Below are positions 9,378 through 20,063 of a stretch of DNA of 64,000 nucleotides, piece by piece. The notes beneath the pieces are model-generated. The model searched no databases and was not told where the DNA came from. It saw only the letters and a list, made by a program, of their open reading frames with translations. Origin of the DNA: Azorinus chamasolen (taxonomy: Eukaryota > Mollusca > Bivalvia > Cardiida > Solecurtidae); assembly GCA_963576725.1 (NCBI GenBank), contig OY755247.1:13396534-13460533 (forward strand), written 5' to 3'. Within the stretch, counting starts at the first letter, position 1. Every line of letters starts with the position of its first letter. Made by a program: the position numbers and the translations under genes.

Positions 9378-9660
9378 TATTTCTCCACAAAACCCTAACA
9401 TGCCATTACTTATGTAGAATCCTCTTGGACAGATGATTCTATTGAGTAGCAGCAAGCTAGGCTTTCGCCGAGATCAAAACTGACACTTGGCCGTCTGCAC
9501 TCTGAACATTATTACAGTCCTTAAATAGTTGTCGTCTGCTTCAATTTTATAAGTACAATTTTTTTCCATTTATTTTAACAAAAACAGTGTCAAGAGTCCA
9601 AAAGTGTTACTTTGTGTTTCATCTGGATCCAAACTGTTTGCAAAGGTGATCACAAATTGA
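9378..9660. mobile_element. Decayed MITE G followed by MITE E
   Basis: G arms CCACAAAACCCTAACATG / AGGCTTTCGCC are heavily mutated (9378-9475); the E copy (about 9515-9660) has lost most of its left palindrome arm. Confidence 0.5.
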
Positions 9661-9906
9661 GGTGTTTTTATTTTCCATTAAGACATATTTGAGTAGTTGG
9701 GAGACACTCAAAAAATCGCTCTTAAAGGCAAATATTGGACAGCAAAATTTGCATTTTGAAGATAAATCATGTTTCAAAAACTTATGTCAGCTAATACCTG
9801 GTGTAGTTTTACATACCTCCAATTTGTTTTTGAGAAGTTACTAAAGTGTCCGATGGCTTGGCCCCTGTTGAGACAATATATTGCTTAATGTATCACTGTT
9901 TGAAAA
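9661..9906. other. Unique sequence
   Basis: Nothing recognised; a 60-codon ORF shows no domain or splice bounds. Confidence 0.4.
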
Positions 9907-10060
9907 TGACAGTAAGAGCTAGTAACAGATAAAGGTGTGTACCCAAATTTCTCTACCTAACCCTATACTGTGACCATTACTGAGAATCGTCTCAAACCGA
10001 TGATTCAAAGGAGTGGTAACAGTATAGGGTTTGGTGGAGAAATGATGATTTTAGTATTGT
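9907..10060 (-). mobile_element. MITE G, nearly full
   Basis: GTAACAGATAAAGGTGTGTAC start, palindrome CCCTATACTGTGACCATTAC to GAGTGGTAACAGTATAGGG, right end cut by the Helentron fragment at 10066. Confidence 0.7.
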
Positions 10061-10065
10061 ATCCA

Positions 10066-10240
10066 AAACAAGAGCACCGCAAGCAGGTGCCAATGCTCAT
10101 CTGTCATCATTGTCAAGATGAACATGCATACCAAAAATGAAGGTTGTAAATGAAAAATTTAAGTATTTGGTATAACGCATCTGACATGTGAATGCTGTTT
10201 TTAGAACAATAAGTCACAGAGTTGCCTAGTTAATCAATGC
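10066..10240 (+). mobile_element. Helentron-like 5' end fragment
   Basis: ACAAGAGCACCGCAAGCAGG resembles the start of the element at 52089 (ACAAGAGCACCGCGAGACGG). Only the start is present; no tandem units follow. Confidence 0.45.
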
Positions 10241-10328
10241 TTGGTTTTTGTTGTCATCTTTTGTTGTAAATGTCCGTGAATGCTGACTGGCCCATCATAC
10301 AGTGTCCATCCATTTAGTATGAGGTGCT

Positions 10329-10541
10329 TTACCCATACAACGCTGAATTTTTAAATCGACTATTCCAAAATTCAAAAAGGTCAAGCTTAAGATGAATATT
10401 TAGGGATTTTTTCTAAAGAAAAGTGTAACATGACAAACAGTGCAGACCGTGATGAGAGGGCTCCTCCAGGAGCCCTCTCATCTGGGTCTACTCTGTTTGT
10501 AAGGGACATTAGTGACTTGTGTCCGGCACTGTAAGGGTTAA
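10329..10541 (+). mobile_element. MITE B, intact reference copy
   Basis: TTAC-CCATACAACGCTGAAT ... GGCACTGTAAGGG-TTAA. Palindrome CAAACAGTGCAGACC..GATGAGAGGGCTCC to its complement. For B, + means the GGACTATTCC-type spacer is on the left. Confidence 0.8.
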
Positions 10542-10660
10542 ATTTGCATTGATTTTGAAATACACACCGTGCAGACCCTTATCACAGAGGTCTTCTAGGA
10601 GCTCTCTGATCTTGGTCTACACTATAAAACAGTCTTGTTTCCCAGACTCGAAGGGTTAGT
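10538..10660 (+). mobile_element. Short B/F-type MITE remnant
   Basis: It starts on the previous TTAA; the palindrome is recognisable (GTGCAGACCCTTATCACAGA), right end TTTCCCAGACTCGAAGGG. Confidence 0.5.
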
Positions 10661-10697
10661 ACAGCTCAAGCAGGAATATTCATCACGGCATTAAATA

Positions 10698-10860
10698 AAT
10701 GCGCAAGTACTACAATCATCATTTCCCCAATAAACCCTATGTTGTGACCACTCTTTAGAATCGTCTCTTTGAAACGATTCTAAAGCGTGGTTTGGAGGAT
10801 TTGGTGGAGATCGAAATAAAGAAGTTATTATTGAAAATGTTTTTATTTACGCATCTTTTC
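10698..10860 (-). mobile_element. MITE G, left end missing
   Basis: Palindrome arms around TCGTCTCTTTGAAACGATT; the right arm is damaged (GCGTGGTTTGGAGGATTTGG) but the TTTATTTACGCATC end remains. Confidence 0.65.
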
Positions 10861-11320
10861 TCGCTTCTCAGACGTGCTAGATAAGCCGAGTTACTAAAAA
10901 TAGCCGTACTAGAAATCCTTATCTGGAACACCCCTTGTCTGATGTATTCATACGCGCGATTGGGTAAAATCAATACAAGGGAAGGAACTCTTACAGAATT
11001 CTACCAGCATTTCTATAGCCAACAACCTTATAAATTAAAATTAATACAAGTAATTCGCACGAATATGAAATTCTATTTATCATATAAACATTTTAAAAGC
11101 CTATTTAATTAACCGAAGACATAGTTTTGTAGTCACTCAGTCATTTATATTTTACACCAAAACGTAAACGTTTGTCATAACAAATGATGTCATTTGGTGT
11201 CACGCTTTTATGCTGCAGTTTGTTGCTATTAGATATGGAAGTCGTATTACGCAATGTAAAGTAGTACTTCACAAAATCCGTTAATTTACTTGGTTTTAGG
11301 GCGTATTTCAGCGAGAAAAA
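10861..11320. other. Unique sequence
   Basis: About 450 bp free of recognised repeats; no exon-like frame with splice bounds seen. Confidence 0.4.
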
Positions 11321-11321
11321 T

Positions 11322-11461
11322 AATCAAGCATGGGTTTTGTTTAAAGCCGGGGGTTTCTATACCCTTGGTTGGTCTGTTAATCTGCTAAAACTCGTTTCCG
11401 ACTGGAACAAACCAACCTCGGGTATACAAACCCCCATCTTTAACAAAACCCATGCTTGATT
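11322..11461. mobile_element. Foldback element J
   Basis: Two ~50-bp inverted arms: AATCAAGCATGGGTTTTGTT (11322) pairs with AACAAAACCCATGCTTGATT (ending 11461), continuing through GGGGGTTTCTATACCC. Spacer ~40 bp. Single copy here; family unknown. Confidence 0.65.
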
Positions 11462-11764
11462 CTGGACCTCTGTTCATGTAATCTACAGCTCTTCGATCTG
11501 TAAATCTTGTACCAGCTTGTTCAGAGACAAGTTCAATGATGAGCTGACCTATTTTTCACCACTAGCAGAATAAAGCAAATACCCATTAATATTGTTCAAT
11601 CAATGAATCTTAGTTTTTATGTTAAATTCCTATAATGTTCATGGAATGATTGTCTAACACATAGCCCAGATCAAAATATAAACTATAAGATTCCCTGGGT
11701 ATGTTTATTTGAGGTAATACGGTAAATGTTTAAGAGTTCAGATCCAGCTGGAAAAAAACAGTAC

Positions 11765-12076
11765 AATAAATGATTAGAAATAGAGTACAGCCAAGGATCA
11801 GAAACAGAGTACAGCCGAGGATCAGAAACAGTACAGCCGAGGATCAGAAACAGAGTACAGCCGAGGATCAGAAACAGTGTACAGTCGAGGATCAGAAACA
11901 GTACAGCCGAGGATCAGAAACAGAGTACGGCCGAGGATCAGACACAGTGCAGCTGAGGATCAGAAACAGAGTACAGCTGAGGATCAGAAACAGAGTACGG
12001 CCGAGGATCAGAAACAGTACAGATAAGAAACAGTACAGCCGAGGATCAGAAACAGTACAGCTGAGGATCAGAAATT
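11765..12076 (+). repeat. Minisatellite, ~22-25-bp unit
   Basis: About 13-14 copies of a unit containing GTACAGCCGAGGATCAGAAA, with lengths varying by a few bases. Open frames on both strands here are repeat translations, not genes. Confidence 0.9.
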
Positions 12077-12208
12077 GTAAAACTTTCTGTCCGAGTCCAA
12101 GCATATGATTAGTTCTGCTCAATCATCTAATTGATATTCATGATGTCATCATTATTTTTACGTGAATATTCATGGAGTAAATTGTTAAGCACATAAAATA
12201 GCTAAAAA

Positions 12209-12427
12209 TTAACCCATTCCATCATATGCTGATTTTAGACCTAATCTAATATAAATATAAATAAATCTACCCAAAAGGAGCATTTACTAAAGAAAAGGGA
12301 AATAGCGCAGTTTTGAAACCATATCGCATTGTGGTAAATTTAGCATGCTCTATTTATCACAACGGTTTCAATAGATGACTTTTATAGAGGTGTGGAAAAG
12401 CGTCAATATGAGGGAATTTAGGGTTAA
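12209..12427 (-). mobile_element. MITE C, worn full copy
   Basis: TTAA-CCCATTCCATCATATG ... ATGAGGGAATTTAGGG-TTAA. The left arm of the palindrome is disrupted (ATCGCATTGTGG). Confidence 0.75.
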
Positions 12428-12512
12428 GCACATTAAATAGCTAGGTCAGTAATAATTATTCTTTTGGCCCTCCAATGTTTTTTAGATATAAGTGAAGTAA
12501 CTATTTGTATGT

Positions 12513-12711
12513 TAACTGATTTTCCGTCTGCAATAATTGTTGTCTGCTTCAATTCTTAAAATGTAATTTCTCTCATTTCTTGGCTAAAAATGTGGTCAAA
12601 GCGTCAAACAGTTTGAATCATGATTAGACGCCGCATTCTGCGGCATCTCATCTGGATCTAAACTGTTTGCATAGATAATCATGGTTTCGCCGCTAGCATG
12701 CTAAGAGTCAA
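12513..12711 (-). mobile_element. MITE E, full copy
   Basis: TTAA-CTGATTTTCCGTCTGC ... GCTAGCATGCTAAGAGTC. Palindrome with centre GACGCCGCATTCTGCGGCAT. Confidence 0.7.
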
Positions 12712-12928
12712 TATCAACTGGAGGGCATCATCTGAATTCCTTCCAAAATGTTGTTTACCACAGCTATCACGAAATTAATTACTTGGCAGCAACTGAAAAT
12801 AAAATGTCGGCCACTCCGAACCAGAAACAGGTAGTAAAAACTAATAACGGCCCCAGGACCACCTTGAATGCTGAATATTTAACATAGAATAGTCCATCAA
12901 TGTTTATAGGTTGAGTTCATACAGTATT

Positions 12929-13120
12929 CAGAGCTCCAGGTAAGATGCGTAAATTTAAAAAAATTCAAGCATAGCTCCTTTCTTTCTCCACCATACCCTA
13001 TACTGTGACCACTCTTTAGAATCGTCTCAGAGAGACGATTCTAAAGAGTGGTCACAGTGTAGGGTTTGGTGGAGAAATGATGATTTTAGTATTTGTGTAC
13101 GCATCGTTATCTGTAGCAGT
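12929..13120 (+). mobile_element. MITE G, full copy with probable target duplication
   Basis: CAGAGCTCCAGGTAAGATGC ... GCATCGTTATCTGTAG. CAGTAT stands immediately on both sides (12923 and about 13116), fitting a partly decayed 8-bp hAT duplication. Confidence 0.75.
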
Positions 13121-13235
13121 ATAATGAAAGGGTAAAATCTGCGAGAGGATTTTGAACTACAAATAGTTCACAAACAGTGCATACCCTGATCACAGAAATA
13201 ACGAATGTATAAATCTTAATTAGCTGAATTATACC

Positions 13236-13490
13236 ATGAGATCATCATTTGTTTACAAATAAAGTAGAACCTGATTAGACAGCTCGCAAGAGGTCTGTTC
13301 CTGATCTGGTGCTACTTTGTTTGCAAAGGCCTTAAAATAACATCTTTATGAGGGATTCTGGTTTACATGGATAGTAAAAGTAATTATAGTTGTTACATGG
13401 ACATAGGAATCACATTTATATTATATCATAAGCAAACAGAGCAGACCAGTGTGATCTGGGTCTACTCTGTTTGCAAAGTGTTAACCCTTC
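13236..13490. mobile_element. Two MITE A fragments
   Basis: A worn palindrome with its 3' tail (13255-13350) and an isolated, centre-deleted palindrome (13434-13479). Confidence 0.55.
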
Positions 13491-13518
13491 ACTCCAAGAA
13501 AGAATTACATTATGAACA

Positions 13519-13775
13519 TGAACCCTTCTCTTGCTGAATTTTAAAATACATTTCTCCTTCTTTACCCTTCTTTACCCTGTTGTATAATTACATATATCTT
13601 CACTGTGTACAAGTATTTCGCTGTGCAATCACTGCTGTGGAGTGCAGTGGTTGCACAATCAACTTGTAAATAGTGCAGACCCTGATGAGACAGCTCCTGC
13701 AGGAGCTGTCTCATCTGGGTCTTCACTATTTACAGGTAGGTATATTGACGTGAATAGCAAGAAGCGAAGGGTTAA
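13519..13775 (+). mobile_element. MITE D, full copy
   Basis: TGAA-CCCTTCTCTTGCTG ... AAGCGAAGGG-TTAA, with an extra CTTTACCCTT in the spacer. The palindrome is complete. Confidence 0.85.
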
Positions 13776-13836
13776 CTAGCTTGACAGTTATAATAGCACA
13801 TAGTCTTAGACATAGGAAGCTAACTCTTTCTCTCAT

Positions 13837-14085
13837 ATAACCCTTTCCCTGTTCTGTATTTAGGCCAAATTTCAATACCTACTGAATATTCATTAACAAA
13901 ATAGTTAATAGAAATATGGCAGGTGGAACATTGTAGACATTTTACAAAGTAAATAAACATATCTATCAAATTTTATCAGCAAACAGAGCAGACCCTGATC
14001 AGATGGCTCCTATAGGAGCCGTCTGATCTGGGTCTACTCTGTTTGCAAATGCGTGAAAACACGTTTATATGAGGGAAAGGGATAA
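13837..14085 (+). mobile_element. MITE A, long subtype, flanked by ATAA
   Basis: Both flanks read ATAA (13837-13840; 14082-14085) rather than TTAA, next to intact CCCTTTCCCT and GGGAAAGGG ends. Confidence 0.8.
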
Positions 14086-14314
14086 ACGTCTTTTCGCACA
14101 TTTGCAAACAGAGTAGACCCAGATCAGATGGCTCCTTTAGGAGCCATCTGATCAGGGTCTGCTCTGTTTGCTAAAGGATGTTGATAGATCTGTTTCTTTG
14201 CAATCTAAACTTTCCACACTGTTCCACCTTCCATATTTCATTATAACTATTTTGTTCAAGAATGATCAGTGCATACTGAAATTTGGAATAAATATAGAAC
14301 AGGGAAACAGTTAA
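14086..14314 (-). mobile_element. MITE A, long subtype, head-to-head with previous
   Basis: Inverted relative to its neighbour; palindrome at left, right end AACAGGGAAACAG-TTAA. A further 80-bp A fragment follows (14311-14390). Confidence 0.75.
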
Positions 14315-14390
14315 GACCCTGATCAGACAGCTCCTACAGTAGATGTCTGACCTCGGTCTACTGTTTGCAAAGGCGTAGAAAGTCTTATAG

Positions 14391-14692
14391 ATCTATTGAT
14401 GTAGTTAAAATGCAATAATAATGAATTCATGAACACAAACACCGTAAAAATTGATTAGCTTTTCTGAAAATGATATACTTCCGTAATTCTCGTCCAAATC
14501 GATAGTTTGCCAAACAACAAAGTAATTCACTATGGTAATTCACTATGGAATGACCTTCTCTTTTTTTTTTATATAATCAATCTACTATAGTGGATAGCTT
14601 TGTATAAGTAATTCTGTGAGAGAATAAAATCAATCTACCATGAGAGATTTGTGTGTTTGTCAATCACTGATCCCTTTAATATCCCGTCCCTT
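14391..14692. other. Unique sequence with small local duplications
   Basis: TAATTCACTATGG and AATCAATCTAC each occur twice; nothing coding recognised. Confidence 0.4.
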
Positions 14693-14928
14693 GTTTAGTG
14701 CTTTTGTAAGGAATAACGACATCATGAATATTCATTAGCGGAAGTTTCACGATGGCACATGATATTTTGGCTCAGGAAGAAACTGTAGAATAATATCTGT
14801 ATTAATAAAATTTTCATAATCAAACAGAGCAGACCCTGATCAGACGGCTCCTGCAGGAGCCGTCTGATCTGGGTCTACTCTGTTTGCATAAATGCGTGAT
14901 AATGCGTTTATATGAAGGAAAAGGTTAA
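14693..14928 (+). mobile_element. MITE A, full copy
   Basis: AT-rich spacer with CATCATGAATATTCATTAGC, palindrome with centre CTCCTGCAGGAG, right end GAAGGAAAAGG-TTAA. Confidence 0.8.
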
Positions 14929-15002
14929 ACCTATTTCTCATGTTAGAAATAATGAAGATGAATATTGATTAGCTGAATCTGTATAATGCCATACAAACAC
15001 AG
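14929..15002 (+). mobile_element. MITE A 5' fragment, cut by tandem-repeat element
   Basis: AG..AATAATGAAGATGAATATTG and GCTGAATCTGTATAATG match the A spacer, then the sequence changes abruptly into the 15-kb repeat array. Confidence 0.55.
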
Positions 15003-16514
15003 GATCTTTGATCTAGTGACCTCAACTATAGAGGTCATCTAGCGGTCATGACTAATCACCACAGCAACTTTGAAAATCCTAAGCCAAACCACTGATCATT
15101 TATTGATTTGAAAACATTTCACAAGTTAAGGTCAGGGTGACCTTGACCTTTGACCTAGTGACCTCAACAACTATAGGGGTCATCTAGTTGGCATGACCAA
15201 CCACCACAGCAAGTTTGAAGATCCTAAGCCAAACCCTTGAGCAGTTATTGATTGGAAACCATTTCACCAGTTAAGGTCATGGTGACCTTGACCTTTGACC
15301 TAGTGACCTAAAAAACAATAGGGGTTATCTATTGGTCATGACCAACTACCACAGCAAGTTTGAAGATCCTAAGCAAAACCCTTGAGCAGTTATTGATCGG
15401 AAACTATTCACCAGTTAAGGTCATGGTGACCTTGACCTTTGACCTAGTGACCTAAAAAACGACAGGGCTCATCTAGTTGTCATGACCAACCACCGAAGCA
15501 AATTTGAAGATCATAAGCCAAACCCTTGAGCAGTTATTGATCAGAAACCATTTAATAAATTTAAGGTCATGGTGACCTTGACCTTTGACCTAGTGACCTC
15601 AAAAACAATAGGGGTCATCCAGTTGTAATGACCAACTACCGCAGCAAGTTTGAAGATTCTAAGCCAAACTCTTGAGCAGTTATTGATCGGAAAACATTTA
15701 ACCAGTTAAGAGCATTGTGACCTTGACCTTTGACCTAGTGACCTAAAAAACAATAGGGATCATCTAGTGGTCATTACCAACCACCACAGCAAATTTGAAG
15801 ATCCTAAGCCAAACCCTTGAGCAGTTATTGATCGGAAACCATTTCACCAGTTATGGTCATGGTGACCTTGACCTTTGACCTAGTGACCTAAAAAACAATA
15901 GGACTCATCTATTTGTCATGACCAACCACCTAAGCAAATTTGAAGATCCTAAGTCAAACCCTTGAGCAGTTATTGATCAGAAACCATTTTACCAGTTCAG
16001 GTCATGGTGACCTTGACCTTTGACCTAGTGACCTCAAAAACAATAGGGATCATCCAGTGGTCATGAGCAACCACCACAGCAAGTTTGAAGATTCTAAGCT
16101 AAACCGTTGAGCAGTTATTGATCGGAAACCATTTAAACAGTTAAGGTCATGGTGACCTTGACCTTTGACCTAGTGACCTCAAAATCAATAGGGGTCATCT
16201 AGTGGTCATGACCAACCACCACAGCAAGTTTGAAGAAACCAAGCCAAACCCTAAAGCAGTTATTGATCGGAAACTATTTTACCATTTTAGGTCATGGTGA
16301 CCTTGACCTTTGACCTAGTGACCTCAAAAACAATAGGGGTCATCTACTTGTCATGACCAACCACCACAGCAAGTTTAAAGATTCTAGGCCAAGTCGTTTA
16401 TTAGTTATCATTCGGAAACCATCGATCTACCGACCGACCGACCGACAGACCGACCGACCGACCGACCGACATGTGCAAAGCAATATACCCCCATTTTTTC
16501 AAAAGGGGGGTATA
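15003..16514 (+). mobile_element. Helentron/'pearl'-type element with ~145-bp tandem units (copy 1)
   Basis: The sequence GACCTTGACCTTTGACCTAG recurs at about 15138, 15283, 15427, 15573, 15718, 15863, 16008, 16153 and 16298, so the unit is 144-146 bp (about nine units plus a partial one). A (CCGA)n microsatellite (about 16430-16470) follows, then GTGCAAAGCAATATACCCCC and a terminal hairpin (TATACCCCC/GGGGGTATA, 16484-16514). Tandem core, tetranucleotide, 3' hairpin is the order described for bivalve 'pearl' Helentrons. The 5' end is missing compared with copy 2 (46031). No transposase is encoded. Confidence 0.75.
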
Positions 16515-16649
16515 AAAATAAATGTCACCAAGATGTGTTTGTGAAACACTTACAACAACAGGCACTTTGACCTTTTATTTTGACCTTGGACTAAAATTGA
16601 AGTGTGACCTTGACTTTGACATGGGACCAACAGAGACCGTCTAATTTAT
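16515..16649. other. Sequence related to the tandem units
   Basis: Three short CTTTGACCTT/TGACCTTGAC echoes but no periodicity. Confidence 0.35.
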
Positions 16650-16770
16650 TAAAAGGAGTGTGTAAAAGTGGTTGCTTGATGCAGGACAAAAGCAGAAGTA
16701 ATGCAGAATATAGGAGCTCCTATAGGAGCTTTCTGCATAACTTTTGTCTTGTATTAAGCTACCAATGGTT
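16650..16770. mobile_element. MITE H, palindrome only
   Basis: Arms GGTTGCTTGATGCAGGAC.. and ..GTCTTGTATTAAGCTACC with centre GAGCTCCTATAGGAGC; terminal CAGTAAAACC repeats are lost. Confidence 0.65.
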
Positions 16771-16815
16771 TTAAAAATCCAGACTGCTGAATATACCACT
16801 TTTGAGTGAACATAC

Positions 16816-16995
16816 ATCGAGGTCCAGATAAGATGTGTGAATTAAAACTATTTTTAATATTTTAACTATTTTCAAGAATAATTTTCTTTATTTCTCCACC
16901 AATCCGTATGTTTATGACCACTCTTTCACAACATAGGGTTTGGTGGAGAAATGATGATTTTAGCACTTGAGTATGCATGTTTATCTGTTGGTCTG
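16816..16995 (+). mobile_element. MITE G, palindrome mostly deleted
   Basis: Both termini are present (GGTCCAGATAAGATGTGTGA; TGTTTATCTGTTGGTCTG), but the centre has collapsed to ACCACTCTTTCACAAC. Confidence 0.75.
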
Positions 16996-17097
16996 AAGTA
17001 TCAGAAAGACTTTACTGTATTTATAATGTGTCTCTACTTGATATCTTGGGGAGCACAAACACTAGACAACACATACAAAATGTACTTTAACTCTTAT

Positions 17098-17297
17098 GAT
17101 GAATATTCAAATATAATCCATCATCTATGAATATTAATAAAGTGAATCATACTACATGTATATCAAACATACCCACTGCATTAATATGGCAAATGGTGTA
17201 GACCCATATGAGACAGCTCTAGGAGTCGTCTCATATGGGTCTACACTATTGCACAAGTGGCTATATGTATGCTACTACCATGAGGAGAAGGGTTTAA
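17098..17297 (+). mobile_element. MITE with D-like symmetric palindrome
   Basis: Palindrome AGACCCATATGAGACAGCTC to its complement without the usual T/A mismatch; ends are A-like but worn. Confidence 0.6.
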
Positions 17298-17538
17298 ACA
17301 TAAAATACCTGTTCATTATTCATGTAAAGAATAATCAGATATGAATATTTATTAGCTGAAATCTTATAATGGCTTAGTATGTACACATTACTTTTTGGTG
17401 ATGGGAGAGAACGTAGAGTCAGATTTATTATAATTCCATAAGCAAACAGAACAGACCCAGATCAAACAACTCCTATATTTGGAACAGTCTGATCTGGATC
17501 TACTCTGTTTGCAAAGGCATGGAAAATGAAAGGGTTTA
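17293..17538 (+). mobile_element. MITE A, full-length, worn
   Basis: Spacer TTATTCATGTAAAGAATAAT, damaged palindrome (centre CTCCTATATTTGGAACAG), right end ATGAAAGGG-TTTA. Confidence 0.65.
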
Positions 17539-17742
17539 TTCTTTGCACACTATCACTGCATGCTGAGATGCACAGTAATGTGTTGTCTGAACTGTTTGAA
17601 ATTCAGATTCTACACTGTTTGCCATTCTGATCTGTTGATTTGGTACAGAGTAGAATCACAGTGATCGATCTGGTTCTAACTGTATATAAAACCCGTGTTC
17701 TTTGTAAAGTGGGGCTCCTAACTATAATACACAGAGTGTAGT

Positions 17743-17953
17743 TTAACCCTTTATATGATAAACATACCTTTGCAAACAGAGTAGACCAAGGTTAAATGAT
17801 TCATGTAGGAGCGGTTTAGTCTGGGTCTGCTCTGATTGCCGATTCTACAGTTTGAGCCATGACCAAAAACAATAGCATTATATTAAACACCGAGTAATTA
17901 ATATTCATGCTGTCATTATTTCTTACATGAATATTCATCAGGTAAAGGGTTAA
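17743..17953 (-). mobile_element. MITE A, full copy
   Basis: TTAA-CCCTTTATATGATAAAC ... CATCAGGTAAAGGG-TTAA; both TTAA copies intact, palindrome worn. Confidence 0.8.
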
Positions 17954-18025
17954 TTTTCTTACTGAAAGATAACACCCACAGCCTACAGAGAAAATGTTTC
18001 AACAAAACTATCTACTGTAGCTAAC

Positions 18026-18234
18026 ACAACCCTTACAACACTGAATTTTCTGATGGACTATTCCAAACTTCAAACAGGTAAAACTTATGGTGAATATTTA
18101 GTGATTTTCTAAAGAAAAGTCTAACATGACAAACTGGGTAGACACTGATGAGAGGGCTCCTCTAGGAGCCCTCTCATCTGGGTCTACACTGTTTGAAAAG
18201 GACATTGACTTGTGTCACATACTGTAAGGGATAA
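18026..18234 (+). mobile_element. MITE B, full copy
   Basis: CCCTTACAACACTGAATTTT ... CATACTGTAAGGG-ATAA, perfect apex GGCTCCTCTAGGAGCC. Confidence 0.8.
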
Positions 18235-18574
18235 AACCACATTTTACATCAAAACAAATACAACCCTGACCTTATTTTTTTTCTGCAAAACTAGAACACA
18301 CTGCCATAGATTACATTTTCCCTGGCAACCAGCTGGGACATAAAACAGTAGTTTATTACAGTCAATATTATACCCTAATAACACTATGTATTCTGACAAA
18401 CTCACTCTGGCAAATAGTGCAGACCCAGATCAAACTGCTCCTGTAGGGTCTACATCATTTGTTGCTAGTAAATCTTAAATTTAACCCTTTACTCCATGAA
18501 TATTCATGTAAGAAATAATGACGTCATGAATATTAATTAGGCTTCAGATTTGAGATGTCTTTGGCTCCCAGCTT
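18235..18574. other. Unique sequence with two MITE remnants
   Basis: A half palindrome (18413-18465) and an A 5' end (TTAACCCTTTACTCCATGAA, 18483-18545). Confidence 0.4.
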
Positions 18575-19022
18575 TTAACCCTTTACTATATGAATATTCA
18601 TGCAAGAAATTATAGTGACTCCATGAATAATTATCACCCGATTTTCATAAATGTCATAAAGCATTGTTTGGGAAGGGCAGAAACTGTTAACCCATTCCCA
18701 CTTAGGCTATTTTTAGACCTAACCTCTTTGATTAAATCTACCAAAAAGGAGCATTAACTAGAAGAAAGGAAATTTTCAGAATTGTGCAGTTTGGAAACCA
18801 TTGTGATAAATAGAGCATTTGCTCATGTGAATCAAATGCTCTATTTATCACAATGGTTTCATAAGTGATTTTTACAGAAGCGTCAAAAGGCGTCAATATG
18901 CGATAATGGGTTAAATCAGATCTATATAATTTTGTAGGCAAAACAGAGCAGACTCTGATCAGACGGGCCCTACATCAATTCTGATCTTGGTATACTCTGT
19001 TTGCAGCAAAGGCGTTAAAACA
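18575..19022 (+). mobile_element. MITE A interrupted by MITE C
   Basis: Left part 18575-18690 and right part 18911-19022 join to a normal A: ..GGCAGAAACTG-TTAA-ATCAGATCTATAT.. The inserted C accounts for the gap, and TTAA is present once on each side of it. Confidence 0.8.
18687..18914 (-). mobile_element. MITE C nested in MITE A
   Basis: TTAA-CCCATTCCCACTTAGGC ... ATGCGATAATGGG-TTAA. The surrounding A sequence supplies the empty site, so the TTAA duplication is directly shown. Confidence 0.9.
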
Positions 19023-19037
19023 GAATTTTCTTGAATC

Positions 19038-19250
19038 TCAAACCTGAGAATCATATGTTAGCAAATTCAAGAGATTCCAGATTAGTAGAAGCTTGGGGGA
19101 ATATCCTTCAAAACTGTGAATTTCTGTGAATTCTTGTCGTCCTGATCTCCCTGGAGTGTCCTGATCTCCCTGGAGTGTCGCTAACATAGCACCTCCACCT
19201 GTACCATTAGATCTACAATTACTTTCTCTCCTAGAAAATTCTTTGTACAC
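19038..19250 (-). other. Unique segment with frame-shifting 19-bp tandem duplication
   Basis: On the minus strand an open frame of ~70 codons follows an acceptor-like AAGAATTTTCTAG. CTCCAGGGAGATCAGGACA is present twice in tandem (about 19139-19177). With one copy the frame would instead continue GGGAMLATLQGDQDDKNSQK. It may be a damaged exon or only non-coding DNA; no donor is convincing. Confidence 0.3.
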
Positions 19251-19287
19251 ACTGACAGTATTTGCTGTCTGCTATAGCAGTCTCAAC

Positions 19288-19458
19288 CAGAGGTCCAGAT
19301 AAGATGCATAAATTAAAACATTTTCAAGAATAACTCCTTTATATTTCAACCAAACCCTATGTAGTGACCACTCTTTAGAATCGTCTCAAAGAGATGATTC
19401 TAAAGAGTGGTTACAACATAGGGTTTGGTGGAGTACGCACCTCTATCTGTGGAACTGG
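19288..19458 (+). mobile_element. MITE G, right arm shortened
   Basis: CAGAGGTCCAGATAAGATGC start; full palindrome; right end jumps from GGTTTGGTGGAG to TACGCACCTCTATCTG. Confidence 0.75.
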
Positions 19459-19461
19459 AGA

Positions 19462-19545
19462 GACAAACAGTTTGGACCTGAATGAGATATTCTGCATCTC
19501 ATCTGGATCCAAACTGTTCACAAAATATATCCCAAAGTTTCTGCT
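19462..19545 (+). mobile_element. MITE E palindrome fragment
   Basis: CAAACAGTTTGGACCTGAAT to ATCTGGATCCAAACTGTT, abutting MITE G. Confidence 0.6.
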
Positions 19546-19813
19546 AGCAATTCCTTTGCAACAGAGTATCTGTTCAACTCTGGTGTCCTCACACCATAAA
19601 GATTGATGGAAATCAGCCTGAAGGAGAAACAGTTAACCTTCAGATTAAGCAATTAAATTCTCTTCCCTTTCCATAGGCATAGCAGTGGTTATTAACTCTT
19701 TGAATGTGGGGAGATTTAGAGCACAGGTTCTAGCCAACTTCCAAACCATGTAAACCCAGATCAGAGGACTCCTAGTTACACTGTGCTCTATCACTATTTT
19801 TCTACTTACGATC

Positions 19814-20063
19814 TTAACCCTTTCCACCATAGAAACGTGTTTTCACGCATTTGCAAACAGAGAAGATCCAGATCAGACGGCTCCTAGAGGAGCCGTCTGA
19901 TCAGGGTCTGCTCTGTTTGCTTAAGGAATTTGATAGATCTGTGTCTTTAATTTCTAAAATAGCTACAGTGTACCACCTTCCGTATTTCATTATAAATATT
20001 TTGTTAATGAATACTCAGTAGGTATTGAAATTAGGCGAATATACAGAACTGGAAAAGGGTTAA
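19814..20063 (-). mobile_element. MITE A, long subtype, intact
   Basis: TTAA-CCCTTTCCACCATAGA ... AACTGGAAAAGGG-TTAA; near-perfect palindrome, centre CTCCTAGAGGAG. Confidence 0.85.

Noticed and set aside
11770..12122. 112-codon ORF with RIRNRVQP repeats
   Set aside because: Minisatellite translation.
15003..16514. TGACCTTGACCT motifs as nuclear-receptor binding sites
   Set aside because: They do look like direct-repeat half-sites (TGACCT), but they occur because the tandem unit contains them; no promoter context supports regulation.
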